In this document: positions 23,846 through 32,288 of the stretch, piece by piece | How positions within the stretch are numbered: the stretch's first letter is position 1 | Layout: every line of letters begins with the position of its first letter | Source of the DNA: an uncultured bacterium | GTDB lineage: Bacteria; Verrucomicrobiota; Kiritimatiellia; RFP12; UBA1067 | Direction: 5' to 3' | Length of the DNA stretch: 41,711 nt | Assembly: GCA_903935195.1 (NCBI GenBank) | Contig: CAIZQW010000466.1 | Span: 1-41,711 of the forward strand | The notes under the pieces: generated by a model | What the model saw: the letters and a program-made list of their open reading frames with translations, nothing else | The model's database searches: none | What the model was told of the DNA's origin: nothing | Translations under genes and position numbers: made by a program

Positions 23846-25981
23846 TTATTCCTCCGGCGGGGTTGTAATCCAGTGACGGATCACCTCGCTCAGCGGATGA
23901 ACAGCGGTGACGGTGGCAGGGGCTTCGCCTCCCGGCACAGGAATGGAGACTTTCTCGCCGGCTCTCTTACCTTCGAGCGCCTGTGCCATACGTGTGCGGC
24001 TGGAGATGATGTTGAGTTGCTCGTCACGATCCCATTCACCTAAGATGGTATAGGTCCGTTGCTCGCCCTCGTCGGTGCGCAACTCCACAGTAGTTCCAGG
24101 ACCGACCTTGTCATGGGGGACACCTGAGAAGTCGGTTCCTTTGACCTGCTTCAATTCAAGTTGAAGTTCTGATTGACGCTGGAGCAGTTGGCGCTGATAG
24201 TCCTTGGCGGCTTGATATTCGAAGTTTTCACGGAGGTCGCCATAACTGCGGGCAACAGCAATATCTTTACTGTTTTTGGGGAGCTCGACTTCGATGAGGC
24301 GCTTGTAGAGTGCTTGCTTTTCGCTGATTGAACGCCACGAGGTTTGACGGATAGCAATCTGTTGTTGTTGCTGGATGACCTTTTTGCGCTCGGCAAGCGA
24401 GGGTTCGATCTTGATCATGCGGCCGAGTAGGGTCCGGTGTGTTGTGGAATCCCAAGCTGCAGAGGCCTGTATCCGTTCAAAGAGGATTTGGCGATGCGTC
24501 AAGCCGAGTTCCTTCTCAAGGATTTCCTCGAGTTTTGTCTCAATGTATTGCTTGATGCTGTTTTGCATCCGAAGTGATTCACCCGAAAGCTTATTTTCAC
24601 AGAGGCTGATGGCATGTCCCAGCAGATCAATCGTCGGCGGAACGGGCCATGTCGGGACAGTCGCGCGGAAACGTAAAATCCAGTTGATCAGGGTAGGGGG
24701 CACCTTTGATTGATTCAGGAGCTCTGTGGACGCCGTCGCAGCTTCAGGGATCTCCTTGAGGGTTGTGAGAACCTCGTTCAATAGATTGAAGGGCATTGCT
24801 GCCAGCGAGTCAAGCATTTGGCGGTTTGCGGTATCCCCTTGAGCTAAGAGGAATTCAGTCATCGTGCTGATGTCGCGCACAGGGAGTGTCTCTGCGGCAA
24901 TCAGATAACGATCGTTCTCCCAGAGATGGTGGCGAAGCTGGTCAATCGGCGGATTCAAGAGGCCCAAGCGATTAATGCAAACAGCTAGACGCGCATAGAG
25001 CGCTGGATCGGTGTTGTGGGCTCCCTTGATGGCAAAGGCGAGCCGATCTTCAAAGATGCCGCGATAGACATCATCCAGCCCGACAAGCTTCCCTGTCTCC
25101 TCAAACTCCAGAATTGCTTCGAGTATTTTGACGGGATCTTTGAGAGTCGAGAGCTTTTGGAACCAGCTGTCATTATAGGATTCGACCTCGGAGCGCAACT
25201 CGATGAGATCGGTCCGTTTTTGAGGGATGGAGACAAGCGGGTTAGCCTTCAAAGCCTTACGTGCAGCATCCCAGAAGGTTTTCCAGTTAGCGGAAGGAAT
25301 AAAGTTGTTTTTGACGAGGATATCTTCCAGTTTGACAATCGTCATGTTGCCAAAGCTGCGTAAGGCGAGGTACACCAGCTCGCCAGGCTTTTCCTTGGCC
25401 ATTTTCTTGATGCCTTCAGGATCATTGTGGCGTAAGGTCAGCAGATGGTCATGTGGGGCTCGAACCAAGCTGTCACAGGCCGTTGTGAAACTGAGAGTAT
25501 GGCTGGGCTTCCCAGGAAAATCAACGGTCATGCGCTTGTAAAAGTCGTCAAGCCGTTTGACGATTCCAGCACCCCAGTTTGCATCAATCACGAGCGTCCC
25601 GGGGACAAGGGCCAGAAGAAGATCGAGTCTGCGGAAGGATTCTTCGATGGGAATTTCGCCAAAGGCTGCCGCATCGATGAGGGCGGTCGCCAGACGATCC
25701 TTAACCGCAGCCTTCTTGAGGATGTCGCGAATGCCGGTGATCTTTAATTGCTGGGTCAACGATTGTGCGCGATCTTTGAGGACCAGATAGAGACCTTGGA
25801 AGTCAGCGGCCTCTGCAAGTTCCTGCAGGAGCATGGTCGTCCACTCATCTGCCTTGTTTCCATTTTCCAAAACAGCCGAGGAGTGGATCATCGGTAGAAC
25901 CGTGGCCAGGGGCAACGGACGCTTGGAGAGCAAATCCAGAAATTGTTTTTCAACTTCCGCGTAGGTGGGGGCATTTTCCAT
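23846..25981 (-). CDS. greA: Transcription elongation factor GreA with a long N-terminal helical domain
   Basis: A 711-residue protein. The last ~170 residues are a Gre factor: the coiled-coil with the catalytic tip motif GDLRENFEYQAAK (acidic residues intact, near 584) and the C-terminal FKBP-like domain (GPGTTVELRTDEGE ... VSIPVPGGEAPATVTAV). The preceding ~540 residues are a mostly helical region of unknown function. Ordinary GreA is about 158 residues; Chlamydiae have a comparably enlarged GreA of about 715, so this form fits a PVC relative. Gre factors rescue backtracked RNA polymerase by stimulating transcript cleavage. The start at 25981 (MENAPTYAEV) follows AAAGGA; the longer frame to 26098 crosses a likely promoter (TATAGT at 26020-26015). 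Confidence 0.92.
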   Translation of the reverse strand: MENAPTYAEVEKQFLDLLSKRPLPLATVLPMIHSSAVLENGNKADEWTTMLLQELAEAADFQGLYLVLKDRAQSLTQQLKITGIRDILKKAAVKDRLATALIDAAAFGEIPIEESFRRLDLLLALVPGTLVIDANWGAGIVKRLDDFYKRMTVDFPGKPSHTLSFTTACDSLVRAPHDHLLTLRHNDPEGIKKMAKEKPGELVYLALRSFGNMTIVKLEDILVKNNFIPSANWKTFWDAARKALKANPLVSIPQKRTDLIELRSEVESYNDSWFQKLSTLKDPVKILEAILEFEETGKLVGLDDVYRGIFEDRLAFAIKGAHNTDPALYARLAVCINRLGLLNPPIDQLRHHLWENDRYLIAAETLPVRDISTMTEFLLAQGDTANRQMLDSLAAMPFNLLNEVLTTLKEIPEAATASTELLNQSKVPPTLINWILRFRATVPTWPVPPTIDLLGHAISLCENKLSGESLRMQNSIKQYIETKLEEILEKELGLTHRQILFERIQASAAWDSTTHRTLLGRMIKIEPSLAERKKVIQQQQQIAIRQTSWRSISEKQALYKRLIEVELPKNSKDIAVARSYGDLRENFEYQAAKDYQRQLLQRQSELQLELKQVKGTDFSGVPHDKVGPGTTVELRTDEGEQRTYTILGEWDRDEQLNIISSRTRMAQALEGKRAGEKVSIPVPGGEAPATVTAVHPLSEVIRHWITTPPEE

Positions 25982-26143
25982 TGTTAAAGATCCTTTGGTT
26001 CTGTAAAAGGGTGTTACTATACCAAAAGGCAGGTAAGCGAGTACATAGAAAAATGGTTTGGTTTGTAACTTGCGTTGAAACCCGTGATTCTGTAACATTT
26101 AGGGCAATGCGAAGCAGTTAAAGCTGGAAAGAGTTTAAACCGT

Positions 26144-28114
26144 ATGACAGATTTTTTTGAACAGCAGGAGAAATCGCGTAAAGCGACCGTTGGCTTGCTT
26201 TTGCTCTATATCTTTTCCGTGGTGGCGACATGCCTGCTCTTGCATCTCAGCCTCTGTGCTGTTTTCAGTTATGGAAGTTCGGAGGGGCAGGGGTTTCAGA
26301 TGGAAAAATTTCTGGAATATGTGCTCATGCCGGAGATAGCTCTTGCGACGATGGGAATCACCTCGCTTATTATTTTTCTCTCCTCTCTTTATAAAATAAC
26401 TCAACTACGGGCCGGAGGTTCGGCGGTGGCTGAGGAGCTGGGTGGACGCGAGGTGACGAATGGTACGCAAGATGCCATGGAGCGTCGCCTTCTGAATGTC
26501 GTCGAGGAGATGGCCATTGCTTCGGGGATTACCATGCCACGTGTCTTTGTTCTGGATGGGGAGCATGGCATGAATGCCTTTGCCGCGGGCTTTTCGTCAA
26601 AAGATGCCGCGATCGCGGTGACGCGCGGTCTTTTGGAGGTCGTTAAGCGAGATGAGTTACAAGCTGTGATCGGCCATGAGTTTAGCCATGTCCTGAATGG
26701 GGATATGCGACTTAATATCTGGCTTGTTGGCGTTCTGCATGGCATTTTTGCGCTGACTATTTTGGGACGCGTCCTGATTGAGATCGGGTTACGCTCTTCT
26801 TCTCGCTCGTCGTCATCTTCGCGAAAAAACAATAATCCGTTAGCCATTCTCGCACTCGTAGGGCTTGTCAGTTGGATTGTCGGACTGGTCGGCTTCTTCT
26901 TTGGACGGCTCATTCAGAGTGGCATCTCGCGTCAGCGTGAATTTTTAGCCGATGCCTCAGCAGTCCAGTTTACGCGGAATCCACAAGGTCTTGCCCAGGC
27001 TTTGAAATTGATCGGTGCCGCAGGAAGTGATCTTGCAAGCCCCAATACGTCAGAGGTCTCTCACATGCTCTTCGCCTCTGGCTTGAACTCCTTATTTGCG
27101 ACACACCCGCCGATTAACAGTCGCATCCAACGCCTTGATCCCTTTTTCAACGGGGATTTTTCTGAATCACGTATTGCACTGGACACGCGTCGTTCTGAGC
27201 TGGCGAGAGCGATAAGTGGGGCGGCGGGGTCCGATGCGTCGACCAGCCAGGAGGACTTGAATCCGCTAAAACAACTTCACCCAACTGTTTCAATTCCCGG
27301 ACTTGAGGATGAAGATGCTTCCGCGGTGGGGGCTTTATTTTCTATGGCGTGGCTTAGCCAGGCGGATCGTGAGACGTTGCGGACCGTTCCTGCGGCGATC
27401 GGTTGTATCTGCGGTTGCTTACTCTCAACTGATGAATCTGTGCGCGAACGTCAGATGGGCATGTTGCCCAGGCTTTCATTCAATGATGCACTTGTACGTC
27501 AATGGGTTGAATCTTGGGCTGAACGGATCCGTGAGCGGACGGTCTCCGAAAAGCGGCAATTGTGTGAACTCGCCGTGATGGGCTTGCGAAACGAACCGCT
27601 TGATTTGAGGGAGAGGCTTGCGAAATCCGTCGAGGCGCTGAGTAGTGCGGATGACCAGATTGAACCCTTTGAATTTGCTGTGGGATGTATGATCCGTCGT
27701 CGCCTGCTTCCGGATGAATCCCTTGAAGCGTCACGCAGGCCGCCTATGCCCCCGAAACAGATGATTAATGAAATCGTCGATGTACTCTCGGTGATTGCCC
27801 TGTATGGCGCAAAAGAGGGACGCTCGATTCGTCCGGCCCTAGAGGCTGGTGTTCAACGGTTGCTTCCTTTTATTGGCGCTGTGCCGATTAGAACAATCCC
27901 GGAAATGGTCGATGCTCAAAAACTTGACCGTTCTCTGCGGCAGCTGGAAGCGCTCGCGCCTCTGCTCAAGCGGGAGTTCATGCAGGCGTGCGAGATCATC
28001 ATTATGCACGATGGCGAGATGACCGAGATAGAGGAGACCTTCCTCTTTGCAATCGCGGATGCCATTGATGCGCTCAGCTGGAATGCGAAGCTGGCAAAAA
28101 AACAGAGTGCCTAA
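26144..28114 (+). CDS. Membrane-bound M48-family metallopeptidase with a C-terminal extension
   Basis: A 656-residue HtpX-like zinc peptidase. Two membrane segments near residues 16-40 and 62-82 are followed by the catalytic domain with HEFSH (178-182) and the third ligand Glu in SRQREFLADASAV (E266); another hydrophobic pair lies near 190-213 and 232-255. THPPINSRIQRL closes the family domain at about 335. The remaining ~320 residues are soluble, acidic and helix-rich, of no recognised family, with the last ~100 hinting at a TerB-like helical fold, uncertain. The family degrades damaged membrane proteins. It is transcribed divergently from greA, with GGAAAGAG before the ATG. Confidence 0.88.
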   Translation: MTDFFEQQEKSRKATVGLLLLYIFSVVATCLLLHLSLCAVFSYGSSEGQGFQMEKFLEYVLMPEIALATMGITSLIIFLSSLYKITQLRAGGSAVAEELGGREVTNGTQDAMERRLLNVVEEMAIASGITMPRVFVLDGEHGMNAFAAGFSSKDAAIAVTRGLLEVVKRDELQAVIGHEFSHVLNGDMRLNIWLVGVLHGIFALTILGRVLIEIGLRSSSRSSSSSRKNNNPLAILALVGLVSWIVGLVGFFFGRLIQSGISRQREFLADASAVQFTRNPQGLAQALKLIGAAGSDLASPNTSEVSHMLFASGLNSLFATHPPINSRIQRLDPFFNGDFSESRIALDTRRSELARAISGAAGSDASTSQEDLNPLKQLHPTVSIPGLEDEDASAVGALFSMAWLSQADRETLRTVPAAIGCICGCLLSTDESVRERQMGMLPRLSFNDALVRQWVESWAERIRERTVSEKRQLCELAVMGLRNEPLDLRERLAKSVEALSSADDQIEPFEFAVGCMIRRRLLPDESLEASRRPPMPPKQMINEIVDVLSVIALYGAKEGRSIRPALEAGVQRLLPFIGAVPIRTIPEMVDAQKLDRSLRQLEALAPLLKREFMQACEIIIMHDGEMTEIEETFLFAIADAIDALSWNAKLAKKQSA

Positions 28115-28129
28115 AAAGGCACTCTGTTT
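28094..28129 (-). terminator. Bidirectional hairpin terminator between convergent genes
   Basis: AAACAGAGTGCC (28100-28111) pairs perfectly with GGCACTCTGTTT (28118-28129) around TAAAAA. On the minus strand a run of seven Ts follows, so it should end transcription of the gene at 28158-29912. On the + strand the T-run is only three. The stem includes the stop codon region of the M48 gene. Confidence 0.85.
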
Positions 28130-28157
28130 GACAGTCCGATAGCTTTCGCTCTCGGAG

Positions 28158-29912
28158 TTATTCCGCGGCTTGGGTCGGCTGTTCAGCAGTCGGCTGAGTT
28201 TCCGTGGATGCTTCAGCAGTCGGCACTTCCTCTTGGGCTGTAGGAGCTTCCTCAACGACCTCTGATTTAGGTGCCTCGGTAGCAACGGGTGTTTCAGCAA
28301 CAATAGGTGCGACAGCCGTAGCCGGTGCAGGGGTTGGAGCCTGCTGACGGGGTGCCTGTGGACGTTGATTGCCACTGTTATAGTTCTTTTCGCCTGGCAG
28401 ATATCGGAACGTTGGATATTCTGTCGGAGAACTCAAGACATCATTGTAGAACTCAATGACATGGCCCTTTTCGAGCAACCAAGCCAGTTGGATCAGGATT
28501 TCTTTCTTCTTCTCGTCATCATTCTCTGAGAGGGTGTTGACGAGTTCCATCTTGGTGCAGGCTGGATGTTCGGTTACAAACATCAGAACATCGTGCAGGG
28601 CCTTCACCGTGTGTACCGGATCCAAGGGAACTGGTGTTTTCAGCATGACGAAGTCCGGGCCCTTCGCGTCATTGACGCGGAAGAGATGGAGCTTGCGATG
28701 GCGGAAGGCTCCGCGCAAGGCGAAGAAGAGCGAAGCCGGGAAACGGCGCTCGCGATTCAAGATATCCCGCAGCATGCCCGCTAACGGACGGCTGGAGGTG
28801 TTGAGCGCCACAGCCACAGTACAAACCAGATGTTTGACGCTGGCCAGTTGTTCAGGAACAATCTCGCGCAAAAAGACGAGCTCTGCAACTTCACGTGAGA
28901 GAGGCGGTGCCTTCAGTGGCGGCTCTACTGCGGTTTCAGGGGAGGCTTCTGCGCCCTCGGCTGGTGGAACCTCTGGAGCTGTCTCGGTCACGACGCCTTT
29001 GCGGCGATAGATCTTTTTCTTGGTGCACTGCTGACGCCATTGTTCAATGACCTCTGCGTCACGTACGACTTCAATGCGGGAGCGATAAGCTTCCTCGGTC
29101 ATGCTCGGAAACTTGGTACGCAAGACTTCCTGGACCTTGGCATTGTAGCTGTGATGGTTGGTCGGGCCGAGCAATTCGCCACTCATGGTGCAACGAGCAA
29201 CACAGGTGAATACGCCAGTTGGCGGATCACAATCCACCTCTTCGGTGTCAAAGAAATCATTGATGTGATGACTGATCAAGTGTGAGCGGACCTCTTCTTC
29301 GGTCAGAGCCGGGAAGCCGCAAACCTTGCATTGGAACAACGGGAGTTGCTGATCCTTAAGAGGCTCGATGCGGACCAAGCAAGAGTTTGGGTTGTCCAGA
29401 AAGAGCGAGGCGATATCCCGAAGCGGGAAGGCCCTGTGCGTGGTTTGCACACGCCGGATCACAGCACCTAAGGCCTTCTGCTCGGGGAGAACGCGAATCT
29501 CCAGCGGAAGCATGGGCTGCTGATACTCTTGGCGATAGGGCCTCTCGCCACGTGAATGAAAATCATCCCGACGCGGGGGACGGTTGTCTCCGGAAGGTCT
29601 GGCTGCGCCAAAGTCAACAACAGCGCCACGTGATTCGGGACGTGGCATACTGGAGGGTGGACCCTTACGTTCGAGTTCACGACGCAGGGGACGCCGATCA
29701 GTACCGCCCTTGGGGCGATCACCCTGATCACGCATCGGACGGCGATTGCCGCTGTCGCGTCGGTCTTGATTGTGGCGCGACGAACCGCGGTCGCCTTCAT
29801 CGTAGTGACGCCCTTTGAAGCTTTCCGCGCTAGCATCAGGAGTTGCGCGTGCCCAACTGGGGGTCAAATCGAAGTTTAAGTCTAAAACAGCATCTTTATC
29901 ATCATTATTCAT
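28158..29912 (-). CDS. Uncharacterised Arg-rich protein with a C2H2 zinc finger
   Basis: A 584-residue protein not recognised by name. Residues ~30-130 are low-complexity and rich in Arg, Asp, Gly (GDRGSSRHNQDRRDSGNRR), like RNA-binding RGG/RD tails. A conserved-looking block begins LPLEIRVLPEQKALGAVIRR (136-154). Residues 195-215 form a canonical C-x2-C-x12-H-x3-H zinc finger (C195, C198, H211, H215). More Cys (DCDPPTG, FTCVARC) follow, then helical domains to ~540 and a Pro/Ala/Glu/Thr-rich tail. The composition suggests binding RNA or DNA; this is inference. The start at 29912 (MNNDDKDAVL) follows a divergent intergenic gap with ispG; the longer frame to 30137 overlaps ispG. Confidence 0.7.
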   Translation of the reverse strand: MNNDDKDAVLDLNFDLTPSWARATPDASAESFKGRHYDEGDRGSSRHNQDRRDSGNRRPMRDQGDRPKGGTDRRPLRRELERKGPPSSMPRPESRGAVVDFGAARPSGDNRPPRRDDFHSRGERPYRQEYQQPMLPLEIRVLPEQKALGAVIRRVQTTHRAFPLRDIASLFLDNPNSCLVRIEPLKDQQLPLFQCKVCGFPALTEEEVRSHLISHHINDFFDTEEVDCDPPTGVFTCVARCTMSGELLGPTNHHSYNAKVQEVLRTKFPSMTEEAYRSRIEVVRDAEVIEQWRQQCTKKKIYRRKGVVTETAPEVPPAEGAEASPETAVEPPLKAPPLSREVAELVFLREIVPEQLASVKHLVCTVAVALNTSSRPLAGMLRDILNRERRFPASLFFALRGAFRHRKLHLFRVNDAKGPDFVMLKTPVPLDPVHTVKALHDVLMFVTEHPACTKMELVNTLSENDDEKKKEILIQLAWLLEKGHVIEFYNDVLSSPTEYPTFRYLPGEKNYNSGNQRPQAPRQQAPTPAPATAVAPIVAETPVATEAPKSEVVEEAPTAQEEVPTAEASTETQPTAEQPTQAAE

Positions 29913-30020
29913 CGTGGCCACTTTCAGTCTTTGTGCAGATAGGCGAATACTATATCGTTTGTCGGGCGCATGGGTCAATGAGAAAGATGCCACAAAACCC
30001 TTTTTTTGCCTCGCTAAGGA

Positions 30021-30050
30021 TTGACGGGAATGAAGCGTATCTTGTATCAT
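30021..30050 (+). promoter_or_regulatory. Promoter of ispG, overlapping an inverted repeat
   Basis: TTGACG (30021-30026, five of six) and TATCAT (30045-30050, five of six) are 18 bases apart. The -10 lies within CTTGTA-TCAT-TACAAG (30041-30056), a perfect inverted repeat. Transcription would start about 4 bases before the ATG at 30061. Confidence 0.5.
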
Positions 30051-30060
30051 TACAAGTCTG

Positions 30061-31128
30061 ATGAGAAAGTTGACTCGCCAAATTAAGATTGGGAACGTGT
30101 TGATCGGGGGCGGTGCGCCTGTGAGCGTGCAGACCATGACGAATGCAGATCCGCATGATGCTGCTGCCCTGCTTGCGCAAATCCAAGAGGCCGCTGAACT
30201 CGGTTGCGATCTTGTGCGCTTGACTGTACCGGATCAACAGGCCGCTGAGGTTTTTTGCCAGGTGAAGAAGATTTCCCCGCTCCCACTCATTGCGGATATC
30301 CATTTTGATCATCGTTTGGCTTTGGCTGCTTTGGAGGCTGGAGCGGATGGTTTGCGAATTAATCCGGGGAACATTGGCGGTTCGGATCGCGTCCGAGCGG
30401 TGGTCGCTGCAGCTCGTGTGCGGCAGATTCCAATCCGAATCGGTGTCAATGGTGGTTCTCTGGAGAAGGATATTCTTGCAAAACATGGTGCTGCGACGCC
30501 AGAAGCGCTTGTTGAAAGTGCGCTGAGGCATGTCGCTGTTTTGGAAGCTGAAGACTATCATGAGATCAAGATTTCGGTGAAGGCTTCAGATGTTCCGCGT
30601 ACGATTGCGGCCTATCGTCTGTTGTCACAAAAAACAGACTATCCATTGCACCTGGGGGTGACGGAGGCTGGGACCTTTATTCCTGGAACAGTCCGCTCTT
30701 CGGTTGCCTTGGGCGCACTCTTGCTCGAAGGCATCGGTGATACGATTCGGGTTTCGCTGACGGATTCACCTGCCAAAGAGGTGCGTGTGGGAGTTGAACT
30801 TTTGAGATGTCTCGGTTTGCGTGCGCCTGGTGCAGCCGTGACCTCGTGCCCGACGTGTGGTCGCACACGGGTGGATGTCGCAGGCATGGCGATGCAGGTG
30901 GAGGAGCGCCTCGAACAGTTTTATCGTGAACATCCAAAGGCGCCACGACCGCATGTCGCCGTGATGGGCTGTGTCGTCAATGGCCCCGGCGAAGCGAAGG
31001 GATCTGATATTGCTGTGGCAGGTGGCGAGGGCGAGTGTATGTTGTTTGTTCGGGGAGAGCCGATGGGGAAGATTCCCGAATCGGAGACAGTCGAACGAAT
31101 TGTTGAACTGGTGAAGAAGTGGAGATGA
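30061..31128 (+). CDS. ispG: 4-hydroxy-3-methylbut-2-en-1-yl diphosphate synthase (flavodoxin/ferredoxin)
   Basis: A 355-residue [4Fe-4S] enzyme that converts MEcPP to HMBPP in the MEP isoprenoid pathway. The start RQIKIGNVLIGGGAPVSVQTMTNAD, the LIADIHFD segment and GLRINPGNIGG are typical of the TIM-barrel part. The cluster-binding end has SCPTCGRTRVD and MGCVVNGPGEA with the third cysteine. The length matches the short bacterial form. The start is fixed by the conserved N-terminus, but no ribosome site precedes it. Divergent from the Arg-rich gene. Its product pathway supplies the DMAPP used by MiaA. Confidence 0.96.
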   Translation: MRKLTRQIKIGNVLIGGGAPVSVQTMTNADPHDAAALLAQIQEAAELGCDLVRLTVPDQQAAEVFCQVKKISPLPLIADIHFDHRLALAALEAGADGLRINPGNIGGSDRVRAVVAAARVRQIPIRIGVNGGSLEKDILAKHGAATPEALVESALRHVAVLEAEDYHEIKISVKASDVPRTIAAYRLLSQKTDYPLHLGVTEAGTFIPGTVRSSVALGALLLEGIGDTIRVSLTDSPAKEVRVGVELLRCLGLRAPGAAVTSCPTCGRTRVDVAGMAMQVEERLEQFYREHPKAPRPHVAVMGCVVNGPGEAKGSDIAVAGGEGECMLFVRGEPMGKIPESETVERIVELVKKWR

Positions 31129-31138
31129 AGAGTGGAGT

Positions 31139-31304
31139 GATGGAATGGTGGAATCTTGGAATAATGGGGTGTTTAAATTCGCTTTTGGAGGGACGCGCTC
31201 TGTCGCGTCCGGCCACGACGGAGCGTGGCCCTCCAGAGTCAGTATCCTGTCTTTCCCCATCCTTCCAACATTCCAGCCTGCCACGCCGTAGCCTTGGCGA
31301 AGGC
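31139..31304. repeat. Composite intergenic repeat: ATTCC arms around a double hairpin
   Basis: Left arm 31139-31169 (GATGGAATGGTGGAATC ... AATGGGG) and right arm 31255-31275 (CCCCATCCTTCCAACATTCC) are roughly inverse. Inside, 31186-31235 folds with no unpaired junction base: TGGAG/CTCCA outer stem, then GGACGCG-CTCTGT-CGCGTCC and GGCCACG-ACGGAG-CGTGGCC. A further GCCTT-GGCG-AAGGC stem lies at 31291-31304. Confidence 0.85.
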
Positions 31305-31332
31305 GGGTGAAGTTATAGATTTGGAGTTACTC

Positions 31333-32178
31333 ATGATTAAGATGATCACTTTGTTTGGGTTTTTAATAACTGCGCATATCACTCTCTTTGCGGAGACCAA
31401 GCTGACGCCTCTGAAGACGGGGGGCAACACAAAGCCGATTGAATCATTGAAGGCAAAGAAGGAGCCGAAGGATGCTGTGAAGACGCCTGCTCTGGCAAAG
31501 ACGGAAAAGCCCGTGGCAGAACCTGTTTTTTCAGGACCGAAGAGTGGCTGGGGTGTGGTCAGCAAGGCCTCGTCCTTCTTCACGGAGGAGGGGGAGAACA
31601 TTGGCAAGGTGCCGGCAGGGACATTGTTTACCTATTCAGGGGTGAAGCATGCGACAGGCTGTTTTGTCCTTATTGCCAAGAGCAAAGGTAAATCAGGCAA
31701 ATGGGAAGGCCCCTTTCTTATTCAGTCTCCGGATGTGGTCTTTTTTAGTGGGGAGCTGACGGACATGTCAGAGCAGCTCATTGCGAACATCCAGAACTAT
31801 TACACCTTGCTCGGAAAGATTGAGACCCGCAAGGAAGAGCTCGAATTGGAAAACCAAAGTAAAAATCCACACTTTGAATCTGCGAAGCTATGGCAGAAGC
31901 GCTATGCGGATTCCATCACTGCGGCAGCGGAGTTGGAGGAGAAGTCCAACACACTCAAAGGCGGGGCCAAGAGCAAGGCTGTGGATGAGTTACGTGCGTT
32001 AAAATATGAGCAGTCACGAGTAAAAATCATGGCAGACAAAGAAGCTGCGAGCTACAAGGTGTGGAAGGAGCAGAATCCGACCCCTCCCGCCGTCATCAAC
32101 GCGGATCCAACCTTACAGGACCTTCAGACGCAATTAAAAGCGGCGAAGGAAAAGGTCAAGGATGTGGTTGTGGAATAA
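31333..32178 (+). CDS. Secreted protein with SH3-like region and C-terminal coiled coil, function unknown
   Basis: A 281-residue protein beginning with a signal peptide (MIKMITLFGFLITAHITLFAET, cleavage likely after FA). A Lys/Pro-rich linker follows, then a compact region (SGWGVVSKASSFFTEEGENIGKVPAGTLFTY ... GPFLI) resembling bacterial SH3-type beta domains, then ~150 residues of charged helix likely to form a coiled coil (ELEEKSNTLKGGAKSKAVDEL ...). It ends VKDVVVE. The ATG at 31333 has GGAG 6 bases upstream; the ATG at 31342 is also possible. The frame upstream (from 31225) lies in the repeat and is not likely translated. No function recognised; cell-wall association is only a guess. Confidence 0.7.
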   Translation: MIKMITLFGFLITAHITLFAETKLTPLKTGGNTKPIESLKAKKEPKDAVKTPALAKTEKPVAEPVFSGPKSGWGVVSKASSFFTEEGENIGKVPAGTLFTYSGVKHATGCFVLIAKSKGKSGKWEGPFLIQSPDVVFFSGELTDMSEQLIANIQNYYTLLGKIETRKEELELENQSKNPHFESAKLWQKRYADSITAAAELEEKSNTLKGGAKSKAVDELRALKYEQSRVKIMADKEAASYKVWKEQNPTPPAVINADPTLQDLQTQLKAAKEKVKDVVVE

Positions 32179-32215
32179 ACGTACAAAAAAGATCACGTGA
32201 AGTCAGAAAAATTTG

Positions 32216-32244
32216 TTAACAAGCGGACTCCATTTCGGTATACT
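32216..32244 (+). promoter_or_regulatory. Promoter of the rhamnose operon
   Basis: TTAACA (32216-32221, five of six) and TATACT (32239-32244, five of six) are 17 bases apart. The -35 box is part of a GTTAAC palindrome. The leader to the ATG at 32289 is about 38 bases. Confidence 0.65.
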
Positions 32245-32288
32245 GCTAAAACTTTGATTGGTGAGGTTTAATCGTTGGAAAGGAATGT

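Noticed and set aside
29913-30137. An upstream extension of the Arg-rich zinc-finger gene to 30137
   Set aside because: It would overlap ispG and its promoter and encodes unrelated residues; MNNDDKD at 29912 starts the acidic/Arg-rich region.
31225-31332. An upstream extension of the secreted coiled-coil protein to 31225
   Set aside because: This part is translated repeat sequence and would bury the signal peptide; the ATG at 31333 has a ribosome site.
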